DNA of 64,000 nucleotides, taken from assembly GCA_040400085.1 (NCBI GenBank), contig JBBAQX010000013.1, positions 20,278 to 84,277 of the forward strand, given 5' to 3'. The translations under genes were made by a program, and so were the position numbers. The stretch comes from HNR sp040400085 (GTDB taxonomy: Bacteria; Actinomycetota; Actinomycetes; Actinomycetales; Microbacteriaceae). Each line of letters begins with the position of its first letter. The stretch's first letter is position 1. Under the pieces are notes generated by a model. It saw nothing but the letters and a program-made list of their open reading frames with translations, was not told the origin of the DNA and ran no database searches. This document shows, in pieces, positions 9,044 through 17,095 of the stretch.

Positions 9044-9817
9044 CTATTTAACCTGTGCAATCCAGTCCCTCAACGCCGGATAGCACCCCGGGTTTCTGGC
9101 GATCACGGGGCGAAGCTCTGAGAACACGGTTGCGAGCTCCGCCAGGCGCTCAGGTGCCGTGTTTTCCGCATGAGCCTCCACTACGACGGCACGAATATTC
9201 GTGGCAATCAGCTCCCTCAGCTCCGGCGGGCAATCAGGGTCACGGAGAACGTCGGACCAAGAAGCCATATCTGTGCGAACCCGCTCGGTTAGCTCCACGG
9301 CGCGGTTTGGCACAACTTCAACGGTCTGAACGGGGGCCGTTTCAAAGGCAGCAACCCGAGGGCGCGCAAACTGCCGGACAAAATCAGCCTCTGCCTTGGG
9401 CCGAACCTCGCCGTCGACCACGCCGCGAACATCCCCCAGCGTAAGAATCCACTCGTCAGATTCGATCACGATTGAACGAGGGCGTCGATTCAGGATGCCC
9501 TGTTGACCATCAACCGAAACCACCAGCGAACCCTGGGGCACCGAAAACGCCAACCCATTTTCGCCGACACCGCCGGGCAGAACATGCCCGAAGACCCTCC
9601 TGGGTGACGTGACGATAGAGGTGTGCCCCCTAACAGTCAGCGGCTCACCCGGAATAATGCCTACAAAAGGCGGAAGTCCTCGCTTGCTCACAAAAACCGC
9701 ACTATCACTCAGCCACAGAGTTTCGATCCCGTGCGCGTTGTGCATCGTTGGGGTCTGCCCCGTCGTGAGGAAAACGCCGAGCAAAGCCTCGGAATCACGT
9801 GCAGCTGAGATCGCCAT
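9044..9817 (-). CDS. Variant leucine-rich repeat protein, function unknown
   Basis: A protein of 257 residues using the ATG at 9817. The same frame also extends to a TTG at 9934, but that start would overlap polA by 50 bp and lacks a ribosome-binding site. The N-terminal two thirds is predicted beta-rich, with no family I can name. The last 70 residues fit the variant leucine-rich repeat pattern (DPDCPPELRELIATN, then FSELRPVIARNPGCYPALRDWIAQ) often seen at the C-terminus of actinobacterial proteins of unknown function. It lies between polA and rpsA on the same strand. The function cannot be assigned from sequence. Confidence 0.75.
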   Translation of the reverse strand: MAISAARDSEALLGVFLTTGQTPTMHNAHGIETLWLSDSAVFVSKRGLPPFVGIIPGEPLTVRGHTSIVTSPRRVFGHVLPGGVGENGLAFSVPQGSLVVSVDGQQGILNRRPRSIVIESDEWILTLGDVRGVVDGEVRPKAEADFVRQFARPRVAAFETAPVQTVEVVPNRAVELTERVRTDMASWSDVLRDPDCPPELRELIATNIRAVVVEAHAENTAPERLAELATVFSELRPVIARNPGCYPALRDWIAQVK

Positions 9818-9884
9818 AGCGAGATCATGTCCCTTCAGTGTCGTACAGTGAATTGCGAAAAACCCATAGAGAGTGGGCCGCTGT

Positions 9885-12566
9885 TTAGTGAGCAGCTGCG
9901 TCCCAGTTGAGACCCCTACCGACGTGAACATCAAGCGGAACGCTCAACTCAACCACGTTGCTCATCTCCTGGTGGACGATACTTTCCGCAGTATCCCATT
10001 CGCCACTCGCGACCTCCACGATGAGCTCATCATGCACCTGGAGGAGCATGCGTGACTCAAGCTGCTCCTCAGCAAAACGCCGTTCGACATTGATCATTGC
10101 GATTTTCATGATGTCAGCGGCGCTCCCCTGAATAGGGGCGTTGAGCGCTGCCCGCTCGGCGTTGTCGCGTACAAGTCGGTTAGGGCTTGAGAGCTCTGGG
10201 AAGAAACGCTTACGCCCGAAGATCGTCTCGGTGTACAGATCCTCCTTAGCCTGTTCGACGACGGATCGCAGGTAATCGCGCACCGCCCCGAATCGGTCAA
10301 AGTAATCGCTCATGAGCTGCTTGGCTTCGTTCGTGTGGATACCCAATTGCTTGGACAGCCCAAACGCGCTGAGTCCGTATGCCAACCCGTATGACATGGC
10401 CTTGACCTTGCTGCGCATCTCGGAAGTGACGTCCTTCGGCTCCACCCCGAAAATGCGGGCACCGACAAAGCTGTGCAGGTCCTCGCCAAGGTTGAAGGCC
10501 TCAATCAGCCCAGCATCCCCCGATAGGTGAGCCATGATCCGCATCTCGATTTGCGAATAGTCGGCGGTCAACAGGGTCTCGTAACCCTCCCCGACGACAA
10601 ACGCCTGACGGATTCGGCGGCCCTCCGCCGTGCGCACGGGAATGTTCTGGAGGTTAGGGTCAGCCGAGGAGAGACGCCCTGTGCTCGTTCCCGCCTGCTG
10701 ATACGTCGTGTGGATACGAGATTCGGGGCCAACCGTTTTTTCGAGCGTTTCAACGATCTGCCGCAGCTTCGTGGAATCCCTGTGACTCAGAAGCAACCCC
10801 AGGAAGGGATGTGGGTTCTTCGATTGCAGATCGGTGAGAGCCGCGGCATCGGTCGAATAGCCGGTCTTCGTTGCCCGAGTCTTGGGCATATCAAGCTCGT
10901 CGAAGAGCACCTCTTGCAGTTGCTTGGGCGAGCCGAGGTTGACCTCGTGGCCGATCACCCCGTAAGCCTCAGCAGCGAGGGCAGCCGTCTTCTCGCCAAG
11001 CTCAGCGTTCATCGTGGTGAGGATGTGGCGGTCAATTGCGACTCCGCGCAGCTCCATCTCCGTGAGCACGGGAAGCACGGGCATCTCGATTGTCGAGAAA
11101 ACGGATGCCGTTCCCTCGTCAAACGCGGCACGGATCGCAACATCTGCACGCCGGATGAACCATGCGGTGGTCGCTGCTCCGACGAGGCTATCGTCATCGG
11201 GAACCAATTGGTTAGGGTCTTCCTGAGGAAGGCTCTCGTCCAGGTAACGACTCACCAGATCGTCGAGAGATTTCTCCGGCTGAGACGGACGAAGCAGCCA
11301 GGCTCCGATGAAGATATCGGAGGAGACACCCGCGACACGAACCCCGGCACGGCGCGCGGCCTGCATCTGGGGCTTGGCATCCCACATCACCTTGGGCGAA
11401 TCGCTGGACAGCCAGGTCTCGAAAGGTGCATAGTCGGCGGATCCGGGCTGCCACGCAAGCTGGACCGACGAAGACCCCGCGGCGATTCCCACACTTACGA
11501 TCACGCCGGAATCGGCGCTCACATCAAAATGGAGTCCGAGACCCTCGGGATGTGCCGCTGACTCGCGGGTGAGCCAGGCATCCAATTCTTCATCGAGGAG
11601 AACGGCAGGCGTCGGGCATGGTTCCGCCGTGATCGGAATGGATGTGTCGGTAACCGCGGAAGCGGCATCCCCCTCTAGCCCCTTGAACTTAAGATAGCGT
11701 TCAAGCAGGCTCCGGAATTCGAGGCGGCCAAACGATGCCCGCACGGCTTGTTCGTCGAAGGGCTTTGGCACCAGCTGATCAAGTTCGATGCCGAGCTCGA
11801 CATCATTCACAAGTCGGTTGAGCCTGCGATTCCGAACGGCCAGATGAGCGTTCTCCCGAAGGCTCTCGCCGACCTTGCCGCCGATCTCGTCCTGGCGAGC
11901 AAGGATTTCCTCGAGGCTACCAAATTGGTTGATCCACTTGACGGCAGTTTTCTCGCCGACCTTAGGGATCCCGGGAAGATTATCGCTCGTCTCCCCCACA
12001 AGGGCCGCGATCTCGGGATACTGCTCAGGACGAACCCCGTAGCGCTCCCACACTTTTTCTGCGTCGTAACGGGTGAGGTCGCTCACACCCTGGCGAGAGG
12101 GATACAGCAGGGTGACGTTGTCGTTCACGAGCTGGATGGTGTCACGGTCCCCGCTGACCACGAGCACACGATGCCCGTTGTCCGCGCCCTGTTTGGCTAG
12201 GGTGGCGAGGATATCGTCGGCTTCGAAATCTTCTTTCTCGATGGTGAAGATACCCATTGATTCGAGGGTTGCCTGAAGCAGCGGTATTTGCCCTTTGAAC
12301 TCCACGGGCGTTTCGCCGCGAGTCCCCTTGTACTCGGGGTATTCCCGCGTGCGAAACGAGAAGCGTGAAATATCGAAAGCCACGGCGAGGGAATCAGGCT
12401 TCTCGGCTTTGAGAAGGTTGATAAGCATGGCGATGAAGCCATGAATTGCATTCGTATGTTGGCCGTCACGCGTCTGAAAGCTTTCCACAGGAAGGGCGTA
12501 GAAGGCGCGGAACGCGAGAGAGTGGCCGTCGATGACCATGAGGGTAGGCTGAGAGATATCTGACAC
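9885..12566 (-). CDS. polA: DNA polymerase I
   Basis: PolA removes RNA primers and fills gaps in replication and repair. The N-terminal 5'-nuclease (about 1-290) has VIDGHSLAFRAFYALP, VVSGDRDTIQLV and VGETSDNLPGIPKVGEKTA. A 3'-5' exonuclease-like domain (about 310-480) follows, but its ExoI motif reads LGLHFDVS and lacks the expected DxE pair, so proofreading is probably absent. The polymerase domain has LTADYSQIEMRIMAHLSGD, the O-helix region with RAALNAPIQGSAADI, and LLQVHDELIVEV. I choose GTG at 12566, which gives 893 residues and starts just before SQPTLMVIDGH; a further upstream ATG at 12608 exists. TAGGCT 7 nt before this GTG suggests a leaderless start. Confidence 0.96.
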   Translation of the reverse strand: MSDISQPTLMVIDGHSLAFRAFYALPVESFQTRDGQHTNAIHGFIAMLINLLKAEKPDSLAVAFDISRFSFRTREYPEYKGTRGETPVEFKGQIPLLQATLESMGIFTIEKEDFEADDILATLAKQGADNGHRVLVVSGDRDTIQLVNDNVTLLYPSRQGVSDLTRYDAEKVWERYGVRPEQYPEIAALVGETSDNLPGIPKVGEKTAVKWINQFGSLEEILARQDEIGGKVGESLRENAHLAVRNRRLNRLVNDVELGIELDQLVPKPFDEQAVRASFGRLEFRSLLERYLKFKGLEGDAASAVTDTSIPITAEPCPTPAVLLDEELDAWLTRESAAHPEGLGLHFDVSADSGVIVSVGIAAGSSSVQLAWQPGSADYAPFETWLSSDSPKVMWDAKPQMQAARRAGVRVAGVSSDIFIGAWLLRPSQPEKSLDDLVSRYLDESLPQEDPNQLVPDDDSLVGAATTAWFIRRADVAIRAAFDEGTASVFSTIEMPVLPVLTEMELRGVAIDRHILTTMNAELGEKTAALAAEAYGVIGHEVNLGSPKQLQEVLFDELDMPKTRATKTGYSTDAAALTDLQSKNPHPFLGLLLSHRDSTKLRQIVETLEKTVGPESRIHTTYQQAGTSTGRLSSADPNLQNIPVRTAEGRRIRQAFVVGEGYETLLTADYSQIEMRIMAHLSGDAGLIEAFNLGEDLHSFVGARIFGVEPKDVTSEMRSKVKAMSYGLAYGLSAFGLSKQLGIHTNEAKQLMSDYFDRFGAVRDYLRSVVEQAKEDLYTETIFGRKRFFPELSSPNRLVRDNAERAALNAPIQGSAADIMKIAMINVERRFAEEQLESRMLLQVHDELIVEVASGEWDTAESIVHQEMSNVVELSVPLDVHVGRGLNWDAAAH

Positions 12567-12573
12567 AACACCC

Positions 12574-12579
12574 AGCCTA
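12574..12579 (-). promoter_or_regulatory. -10 box of polA promoter
   Basis: TAGGCT on the minus strand stands 7 nt before the GTG chosen for polA. It matches the leaderless pattern seen elsewhere in the window. Confidence 0.4.
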
Positions 12580-12623
12580 CAAGCCACCACCGACGGCTCG
12601 CTGAACAACTTTCGAGGAACACG

Positions 12624-13061
12624 ATGATAAACACCCCAGAAACAAGCAAAGAGGCCGAAGCACTAGAGTTTCTTAGGACCAGAGGAGTGGGCGCCCTCGC
12701 GGAAAAAATGGGTATCGAGATCACGGAGTTCACCGTTGAGCGTTCAGTAGCGAGGATGCCTGTCGAGGGTAATACCCAACCTGCGATGCTCCTCCACGGG
12801 GGTGCCTACGTCGTGCTAGGAGAGACGCTCGGATCTATGTCGGCGAACCTCTTTGCCGGGCACGGACGACTTGCCGTGGGGATCGATATTAATGCCACGC
12901 ACACGTCCTCGGCAACTCAGGGGTTCGTCACGGGAGTGTGCACGCCAATCCACCTGGGCCGCAGCCTGACGGTGCACGAAATCGCGATCACCGACGAACG
13001 CGGGCGCCGCTGCTCAACCGTCCGAATCACGAACCTGGTGAAGGAGCAGCACGGCCGTTAA
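12624..13061 (+). CDS. PaaI-type hotdog-fold thioesterase
   Basis: A cytosolic acyl-CoA thioesterase of the hotdog fold, 145 residues. The helix-turn motif LLHGGAYVVLGETLGSM (about 57-73) and the strand AVGIDINATHTSS (about 84-96) are typical of the PaaI/EntH/YbgC group, which hydrolyses phenylacetyl-, benzoyl- or other acyl-CoA thioesters. The exact substrate cannot be told. The ATG has GAGGAAC nearby upstream. It is transcribed divergently from polA with 57 bp between the start codons, and ends in a large palindrome shared with the convergent regulator gene. Confidence 0.88.
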   Translation: MINTPETSKEAEALEFLRTRGVGALAEKMGIEITEFTVERSVARMPVEGNTQPAMLLHGGAYVVLGETLGSMSANLFAGHGRLAVGIDINATHTSSATQGFVTGVCTPIHLGRSLTVHEIAITDERGRRCSTVRITNLVKEQHGR

Positions 13062-13064
13062 CCG

Positions 13065-13135
13065 TTTTCGGCCCAAGCTGCACGACTCTGGCCCAAGCGA
13101 GAGTTTGGGCCAGGGCGCGTAACTTGGGCCGAAAA
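13065..13135. terminator. Nested palindrome between convergent genes
   Basis: An outer 13-bp perfect stem (TTTTCGGCCCAAG at 13065-13077 with its complement at 13123-13135) encloses an inner 9-bp stem (CTGGCCCAA at 13088-13096 with 13105-13113). The octamer GGCCCAAG or close variants occurs four times in alternating orientation. The position between two converging genes fits a bidirectional terminator, although no T-run follows either side. Confidence 0.6.
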
Positions 13136-13145
13136 GGTAAAAGGT

Positions 13146-13775
13146 TTATTCAGAGGCCTTCGGCGACTGCTTCTTATCGCCTGCGAGCTGATCGATGATC
13201 GCCTGAGCTACATCGTGCATGGTCAGACGACGATCCATCGAAGCCTTCTGAATCCAGCGGAAGGCCTCGGGCTCGGTGAGCCCCATCTTCTCGTTCAGGA
13301 TGCCCTTCGCCCGATCAACGAGCTTACGGGTTTCGAAGCGCTCAACCAGATCGCCCACCTCGACCTCAAGCGCAACAATCTGCTGATAACGCGATAGGGC
13401 AATTTCGATAGCCGGAAGGAGATCGTTGGGGGTGAAAGGCTTGACCACATAGGCAAGCGCCCCGGCCTCACTGGCCCGCTCAACCAGTTCCTTCTGGCTA
13501 AAAGCGGTGAGGAGAACAACGGGAGCTATGTGATTTTTGCTCAGGCGCTCGGCTGCGGAAATTCCGTCGAGCAGGGGCATCTTGACGTCCATGACGACGA
13601 GGTCGGGGCGAAGCTCGGTCGCAAGAGCAACAGCAGTTTCACCATCACCGGCTTCTCCGACGACGTCAAAGCCCGCGTCACGCAGGATTTCAACGATATC
13701 TAGGCGGATGAGTGACTCGTCTTCTGCTACGACAACGCGACGAGGTGCGGTATTTGATGGATTTTGGTCATTCAC
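13146..13775 (-). CDS. ANTAR-domain response regulator (PdtaR-like)
   Basis: A two-component response regulator of 209 residues with an RNA-binding output. The receiver domain (about 12-125) has the acidic pair in VVVAEDESLIRL, the phosphoacceptor Asp in LVVMDVKMPLLDG, Thr in VVLLTAFS and Lys in YVVKPF. The C-terminal ANTAR domain (about 140-195) contains RKLVDRAKGILNEKMGLTEPEAFRWIQ. ANTAR proteins bind paired hexaloop hairpins and act as antiterminators. The organisation matches the actinobacterial PdtaR/Rv1626 family; the partner kinase is not in the window. The start is GTG, with TAGGAT 7 nt upstream and no Shine-Dalgarno, suggesting leaderless expression. Confidence 0.92.
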   Translation of the reverse strand: MNDQNPSNTAPRRVVVAEDESLIRLDIVEILRDAGFDVVGEAGDGETAVALATELRPDLVVMDVKMPLLDGISAAERLSKNHIAPVVLLTAFSQKELVERASEAGALAYVVKPFTPNDLLPAIEIALSRYQQIVALEVEVGDLVERFETRKLVDRAKGILNEKMGLTEPEAFRWIQKASMDRRLTMHDVAQAIIDQLAGDKKQSPKASE

Positions 13776-13782
13776 ATGGTTA

Positions 13783-13788
13783 ATCCTA
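13783..13788 (-). promoter_or_regulatory. -10 box of leaderless response-regulator promoter
   Basis: TAGGAT is followed by seven bases and the GTG start. The same box and spacing precede rpe at 36599-36604. Confidence 0.45.
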
Positions 13789-13813
13789 CGGTATTGTTGT
13801 ATCTGTTGTGCGA

Positions 13814-13896
13814 GCCGGATTGGCGGAATGGCAGACGCGGAGCACTCAAAATGCTTTGTTCGAAAGGACGTGTGGGTTCAAGTCCCACATCCGGCA
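13814..13896 (+). tRNA. tRNA-Leu (anticodon CAA)
   Basis: The 7-bp acceptor stem is GCCGGAT/ATCCGGC with discriminator A at 13896. A long variable arm is present, as expected for a class II tRNA. The anticodon loop CTCAAAA carries CAA, which reads UUG. The T arm has GGTTCAAGTCC. CCA is not encoded. A strong intrinsic terminator follows within 20 bp. Confidence 0.95.
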
Positions 13897-13912
13897 CAGC
13901 AGAAGAACAGCG

Positions 13913-13942
13913 AAAAGGCCCCTCTAAACAGAGGGGCCTTTT
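13913..13942 (+). terminator. Intrinsic terminator after tRNA-Leu
   Basis: AAAAGGCCCCTCT and AGAGGGGCCTTTT form a perfect 13-bp stem with an AAAC loop and a TTTT 3' arm. Confidence 0.9.
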
Positions 13943-14003
13943 GCATTCCCGGGCGTGTCGCCCACGTAGGTTCACCAACACAGGTTCAACAATACGGACA
14001 CAC

Positions 14004-14039
14004 GTGTGGCCTCATACCCGCGAGGGTACAAGGCCACAC
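14004..14039 (-). terminator. Hairpin downstream of pyk
   Basis: GTGTGGCCT (14004-14012) pairs with AGGCCACAC (14031-14039). An inner TACCC/GGGTA stem lies within. It begins about 12 bp after the pyk stop on the minus strand. The T-tract is poor. Confidence 0.6.
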
Positions 14040-14051
14040 AACGCCTAAATC

Positions 14052-15497
14052 CTAGTCGTGATGCTGGGGAGTCTCCGGCCCGAACTTCGCGTCACCGATT
14101 CGGTGCACGCGCATATCGTTGGTCGATCCGATGACCCCGGGAGGGGACCCGGCAATAACGATAACCTTGTCACCGATCTGAGCCTTACCCGACGACAACA
14201 GCACCTCGTCTACCTGATAGAACATCTCATCGGTAGACGTTACCCGCTCAACAAGGTGGCTCTCTACGCCCCAGGTCAGCTCCATCCGGCGCTGAATATT
14301 GAGCGATGGGGTGAATCCAAGGATCGGGATTGGCCGACGCAACCGCGACATACGACGAACCGAGTCGCCGGACTCCGTGAATACACACAGGTACTTCGCT
14401 CCGATAAAGTCGGCAACTTCAGAAGCTGCCAGGGTAATCGCCCCGCCCTGGGTGCGCGGCTTGGTCCCGAGGGCCGGAATACGCTCAAGCCCGTGCTCTT
14501 CCGTCGACGTGATGATGCGAGCCATCGTCTCGACGGTGATAATTGGGAAGGCACCAACGCTGGTTTCGCCGCTGAGCATGACAGCATCCGCTCCATCGAG
14601 GATGGCGTTTGCACAGTCAGACGCCTCGGCCCGCGTGGGACGAGGGTTCTCGATCATGGACTCAAGAACCTGGGTAGCAACGATAACGGGCTTCGCCATG
14701 CGGCGGGCAAGCTCTACCGCACGCTTCTGAACGATCGGAACGGCTTCGAGCGGCAGTTCGACACCGAGGTCTCCGCGGGCGACCATGATGCCGTCAAACG
14801 CGTCGATAATCGCCTCGAGGTTTTCAACGGCCTGAGGCTTCTCGATCTTCGCGATCACGGGAAGCTTCACGCCCTCTTCCGCCATGATCTCGTGCACACG
14901 ATCAATATCGGATGCGTCGCGCACGAACGAGAGCGCAATATAGTCGGCCCCCAGCTGAAGCCCCCAGCGAAGGTCAGCCTCGTCCTTCTCGGAGAGCGCC
15001 GGAACGTTCACGGCGACTCCGGGCAGGTTGATGCCCTTGTTGTTCGAAACGTTCCCGGGAACAGTGACCTCAGTGGTCACGACGGTTCCGTCAGTCTCAA
15101 GGACCTTCAGCGAAACCTTGCCGTCATCGATCAGAAGAGGATCGCCCGGCTTGACGTCACCGGGAAGACCCTTGAACGTGGTGCCGCAGATCTCCTTCGT
15201 ACCGACAACATCCTCGATTGTGATCTTGAAGATGTCGCCAACTTCGAGGTAGTGTGGCCCATCCGCGAACGTTGCCAGCCGGATCTTTGGCCCCTGCAGG
15301 TCAACGAGTACGGCAACGGGGCTGCCGCTTTCTTCTTCTGCGCGACGGATATTTCTGTAGACGCCCTCGTGCACGTTGTACGTACCGTGGCTGAGGTTCA
15401 TCCGGGCGACGTTCACACCGGCGTTAATGAGCGCCAGGGTGTTGTCATAGCTCGATACCGCTGGACCCCAGGTCGCGACGATCTTTGCATGCCTCAT
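14052..15497 (-). CDS. pyk: Pyruvate kinase
   Basis: Pyruvate kinase converts phosphoenolpyruvate and ADP to pyruvate and ATP at the end of glycolysis. The 481-residue protein starts with RHAKIVATWGPAVSSYDN and has the metal/substrate segment VARMNLSHG (about 29-37). The signature LPVIAKIEKPQAVENL follows at about 212-227, with MVARGDLGVELP and VATQVLESMI after it. The C-terminal regulatory domain is complete (about 345-480). It has its own upstream intergenic region of 140 bp and a downstream hairpin, so it is probably monocistronic. Confidence 0.97.
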   Translation of the reverse strand: MRHAKIVATWGPAVSSYDNTLALINAGVNVARMNLSHGTYNVHEGVYRNIRRAEEESGSPVAVLVDLQGPKIRLATFADGPHYLEVGDIFKITIEDVVGTKEICGTTFKGLPGDVKPGDPLLIDDGKVSLKVLETDGTVVTTEVTVPGNVSNNKGINLPGVAVNVPALSEKDEADLRWGLQLGADYIALSFVRDASDIDRVHEIMAEEGVKLPVIAKIEKPQAVENLEAIIDAFDGIMVARGDLGVELPLEAVPIVQKRAVELARRMAKPVIVATQVLESMIENPRPTRAEASDCANAILDGADAVMLSGETSVGAFPIITVETMARIITSTEEHGLERIPALGTKPRTQGGAITLAASEVADFIGAKYLCVFTESGDSVRRMSRLRRPIPILGFTPSLNIQRRMELTWGVESHLVERVTSTDEMFYQVDEVLLSSGKAQIGDKVIVIAGSPPGVIGSTNDMRVHRIGDAKFGPETPQHHD

Positions 15498-15637
15498 GAA
15501 TTGTTACTCTTTCGGTTTTGTTGTTGCGGTGTGGCAGTAGTCCATACCGCGGTTGTGGTGTTGTGTGATTCTGTCTGTGAGCTAAGTTTCGTAAAACTGC
15601 TACTCCTACTCAAGCACACTTCGATGGCTGGATGCAC

Positions 15638-17095
15638 TCAGATAGAGAATCCTTTGTCATCTGGTTTTACCGGAGAGGGCAAAACAGTCGCCCCTTCAAG
15701 ATACTCGTCAACGGCGGCGGCAGCGGCACGACCCTCTGCGATCGCCCAAACGATCAGCGATTGTCCGCGCCCAGCATCGCCCGCGACGAAGACGCCTTCG
15801 CTTTCCGTCTGGTATGCGGAGGTTCGCACGACGTTGCCGCGCACGTCGAAGGGAATCTCCAACTGTTCAGCAAGAGTTTCCTTTTCGGGTCCGGTAAACC
15901 CGAGCGCCAGCAGAACCAGGTCGGCCGGGATGTCACGCTCGGTCCCCGCCTTGGGAAGCCGTTTTCCATCCACAAATTCCGTCTCAGCGACGCGGACAGC
16001 GCACACCTCCCCTGCCCCGTTCCTGACGAATTCAACCGTCGAGGCTAGGTAGCTGCGGTCTCCGCCCTCCTCGTGCGCGCTCGAAACTTCGAAGAGCGTG
16101 GGTTGCACCGGCCAGGGCTGGTGTGCTGCGCGCTCAGAGGGTGGCTGTTGTCCGATTGCGAGCGAGGTCACCGACACGGCACCCTGACGATGAGCAGTTC
16201 CGATGCAATCGGCGCCGGTGTCTCCCCCACCGAGCACCACAACGTTTTTTCCCTCTGCTGTGATCTGATCGAAAACGTTCTCGCCGGCAGCTGCCCTGTT
16301 TGCCTGCACAAGATATTCCATCGCAAAGTTCACGCCGTGGGAATCCCGACCGGGTATCTGCAAATCACGAGGAACCATGGACCCGGTACAGACAACGACA
16401 GCATCGTAGCGACGTCGCAATTCGTCCCAGGAGAGATCAACCCCGATGTTTACCCCCGCGCGAAAACGGGTACCTTCGGCCTGCATCTGCAAGATTCGAT
16501 GGTCGATGTGGCGCTTCTCCATCTTGAAATCGGGGATGCCGTAGCGCAGTAGCCCGCCGATCCGGTCATCGCGCTCATAGACGGCGACCGTGTGGCCGGC
16601 CCGGGTCAGCTGTTGGGCAGCCGCGAGCCCGGCAGGTCCCGACCCGACCACGGCGACGGTCTTACCGGTCAGCCGCTCGGGAGGGTGCGGCTCCACCCAA
16701 CCGTTGCTGAATGCCTGGTCGATGATAGACACCTCGACCTGTTTGATGGTCACCGCCGGTTGGTTAATCCCGAGGACACATGCCGACTCGCACGGCGCGG
16801 GGCACAGTCTTCCCGTGAACTCAGGAAAGTTATTGGTGAGGTGCAGCCGCTCAATGGCCGCGCGACCCTCGCCCTGGTACATGAGGTCGTTCCATTCTGG
16901 AATGAGGTTACCGAGAGGGCATCCCTGGTGGCAGAAAGGCACTCCGCAGTCCATGCAGCGGCCCGCCTGCCTCTTCAGCTGAGTCGGGTCCCCCTGTTCG
17001 TAGACTTCTTTCCAGTCCATCAGCCGCACGGGAACAGGCCGGCGCGCGGGTAGCTCTCGTTCTCGTGTCGTCAAAAATCCCTTGGGATCAGCCAC
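15638..17095 (-). CDS. gltD: Glutamate synthase (NADPH) small subunit
   Basis: GltD passes electrons from NADPH through FAD and iron-sulfur centres to GltB for glutamate formation from glutamine and 2-oxoglutarate. The 485-residue protein has an N-terminal cysteine cluster (CMDCGVPFCHQGCPLGN, about 47-63, then CPAPCESAC, about 97-105). The FAD-binding GSGPAGLAAAQQL is at about 151-163 and an NADPH-binding GGGDTGADC at about 290. Its start overlaps the end of gltB by 8 bp, so the two are translated together. Confidence 0.97.
   Translation of the reverse strand: MADPKGFLTTRERELPARRPVPVRLMDWKEVYEQGDPTQLKRQAGRCMDCGVPFCHQGCPLGNLIPEWNDLMYQGEGRAAIERLHLTNNFPEFTGRLCPAPCESACVLGINQPAVTIKQVEVSIIDQAFSNGWVEPHPPERLTGKTVAVVGSGPAGLAAAQQLTRAGHTVAVYERDDRIGGLLRYGIPDFKMEKRHIDHRILQMQAEGTRFRAGVNIGVDLSWDELRRRYDAVVVCTGSMVPRDLQIPGRDSHGVNFAMEYLVQANRAAAGENVFDQITAEGKNVVVLGGGDTGADCIGTAHRQGAVSVTSLAIGQQPPSERAAHQPWPVQPTLFEVSSAHEEGGDRSYLASTVEFVRNGAGEVCAVRVAETEFVDGKRLPKAGTERDIPADLVLLALGFTGPEKETLAEQLEIPFDVRGNVVRTSAYQTESEGVFVAGDAGRGQSLIVWAIAEGRAAAAAVDEYLEGATVLPSPVKPDDKGFSI

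Noticed and set aside
14058..16052. Long plus-strand open frame (664 codons) opposite pyk and gltD
   Set aside because: It spans two well-identified genes on the other strand and shows no protein family.
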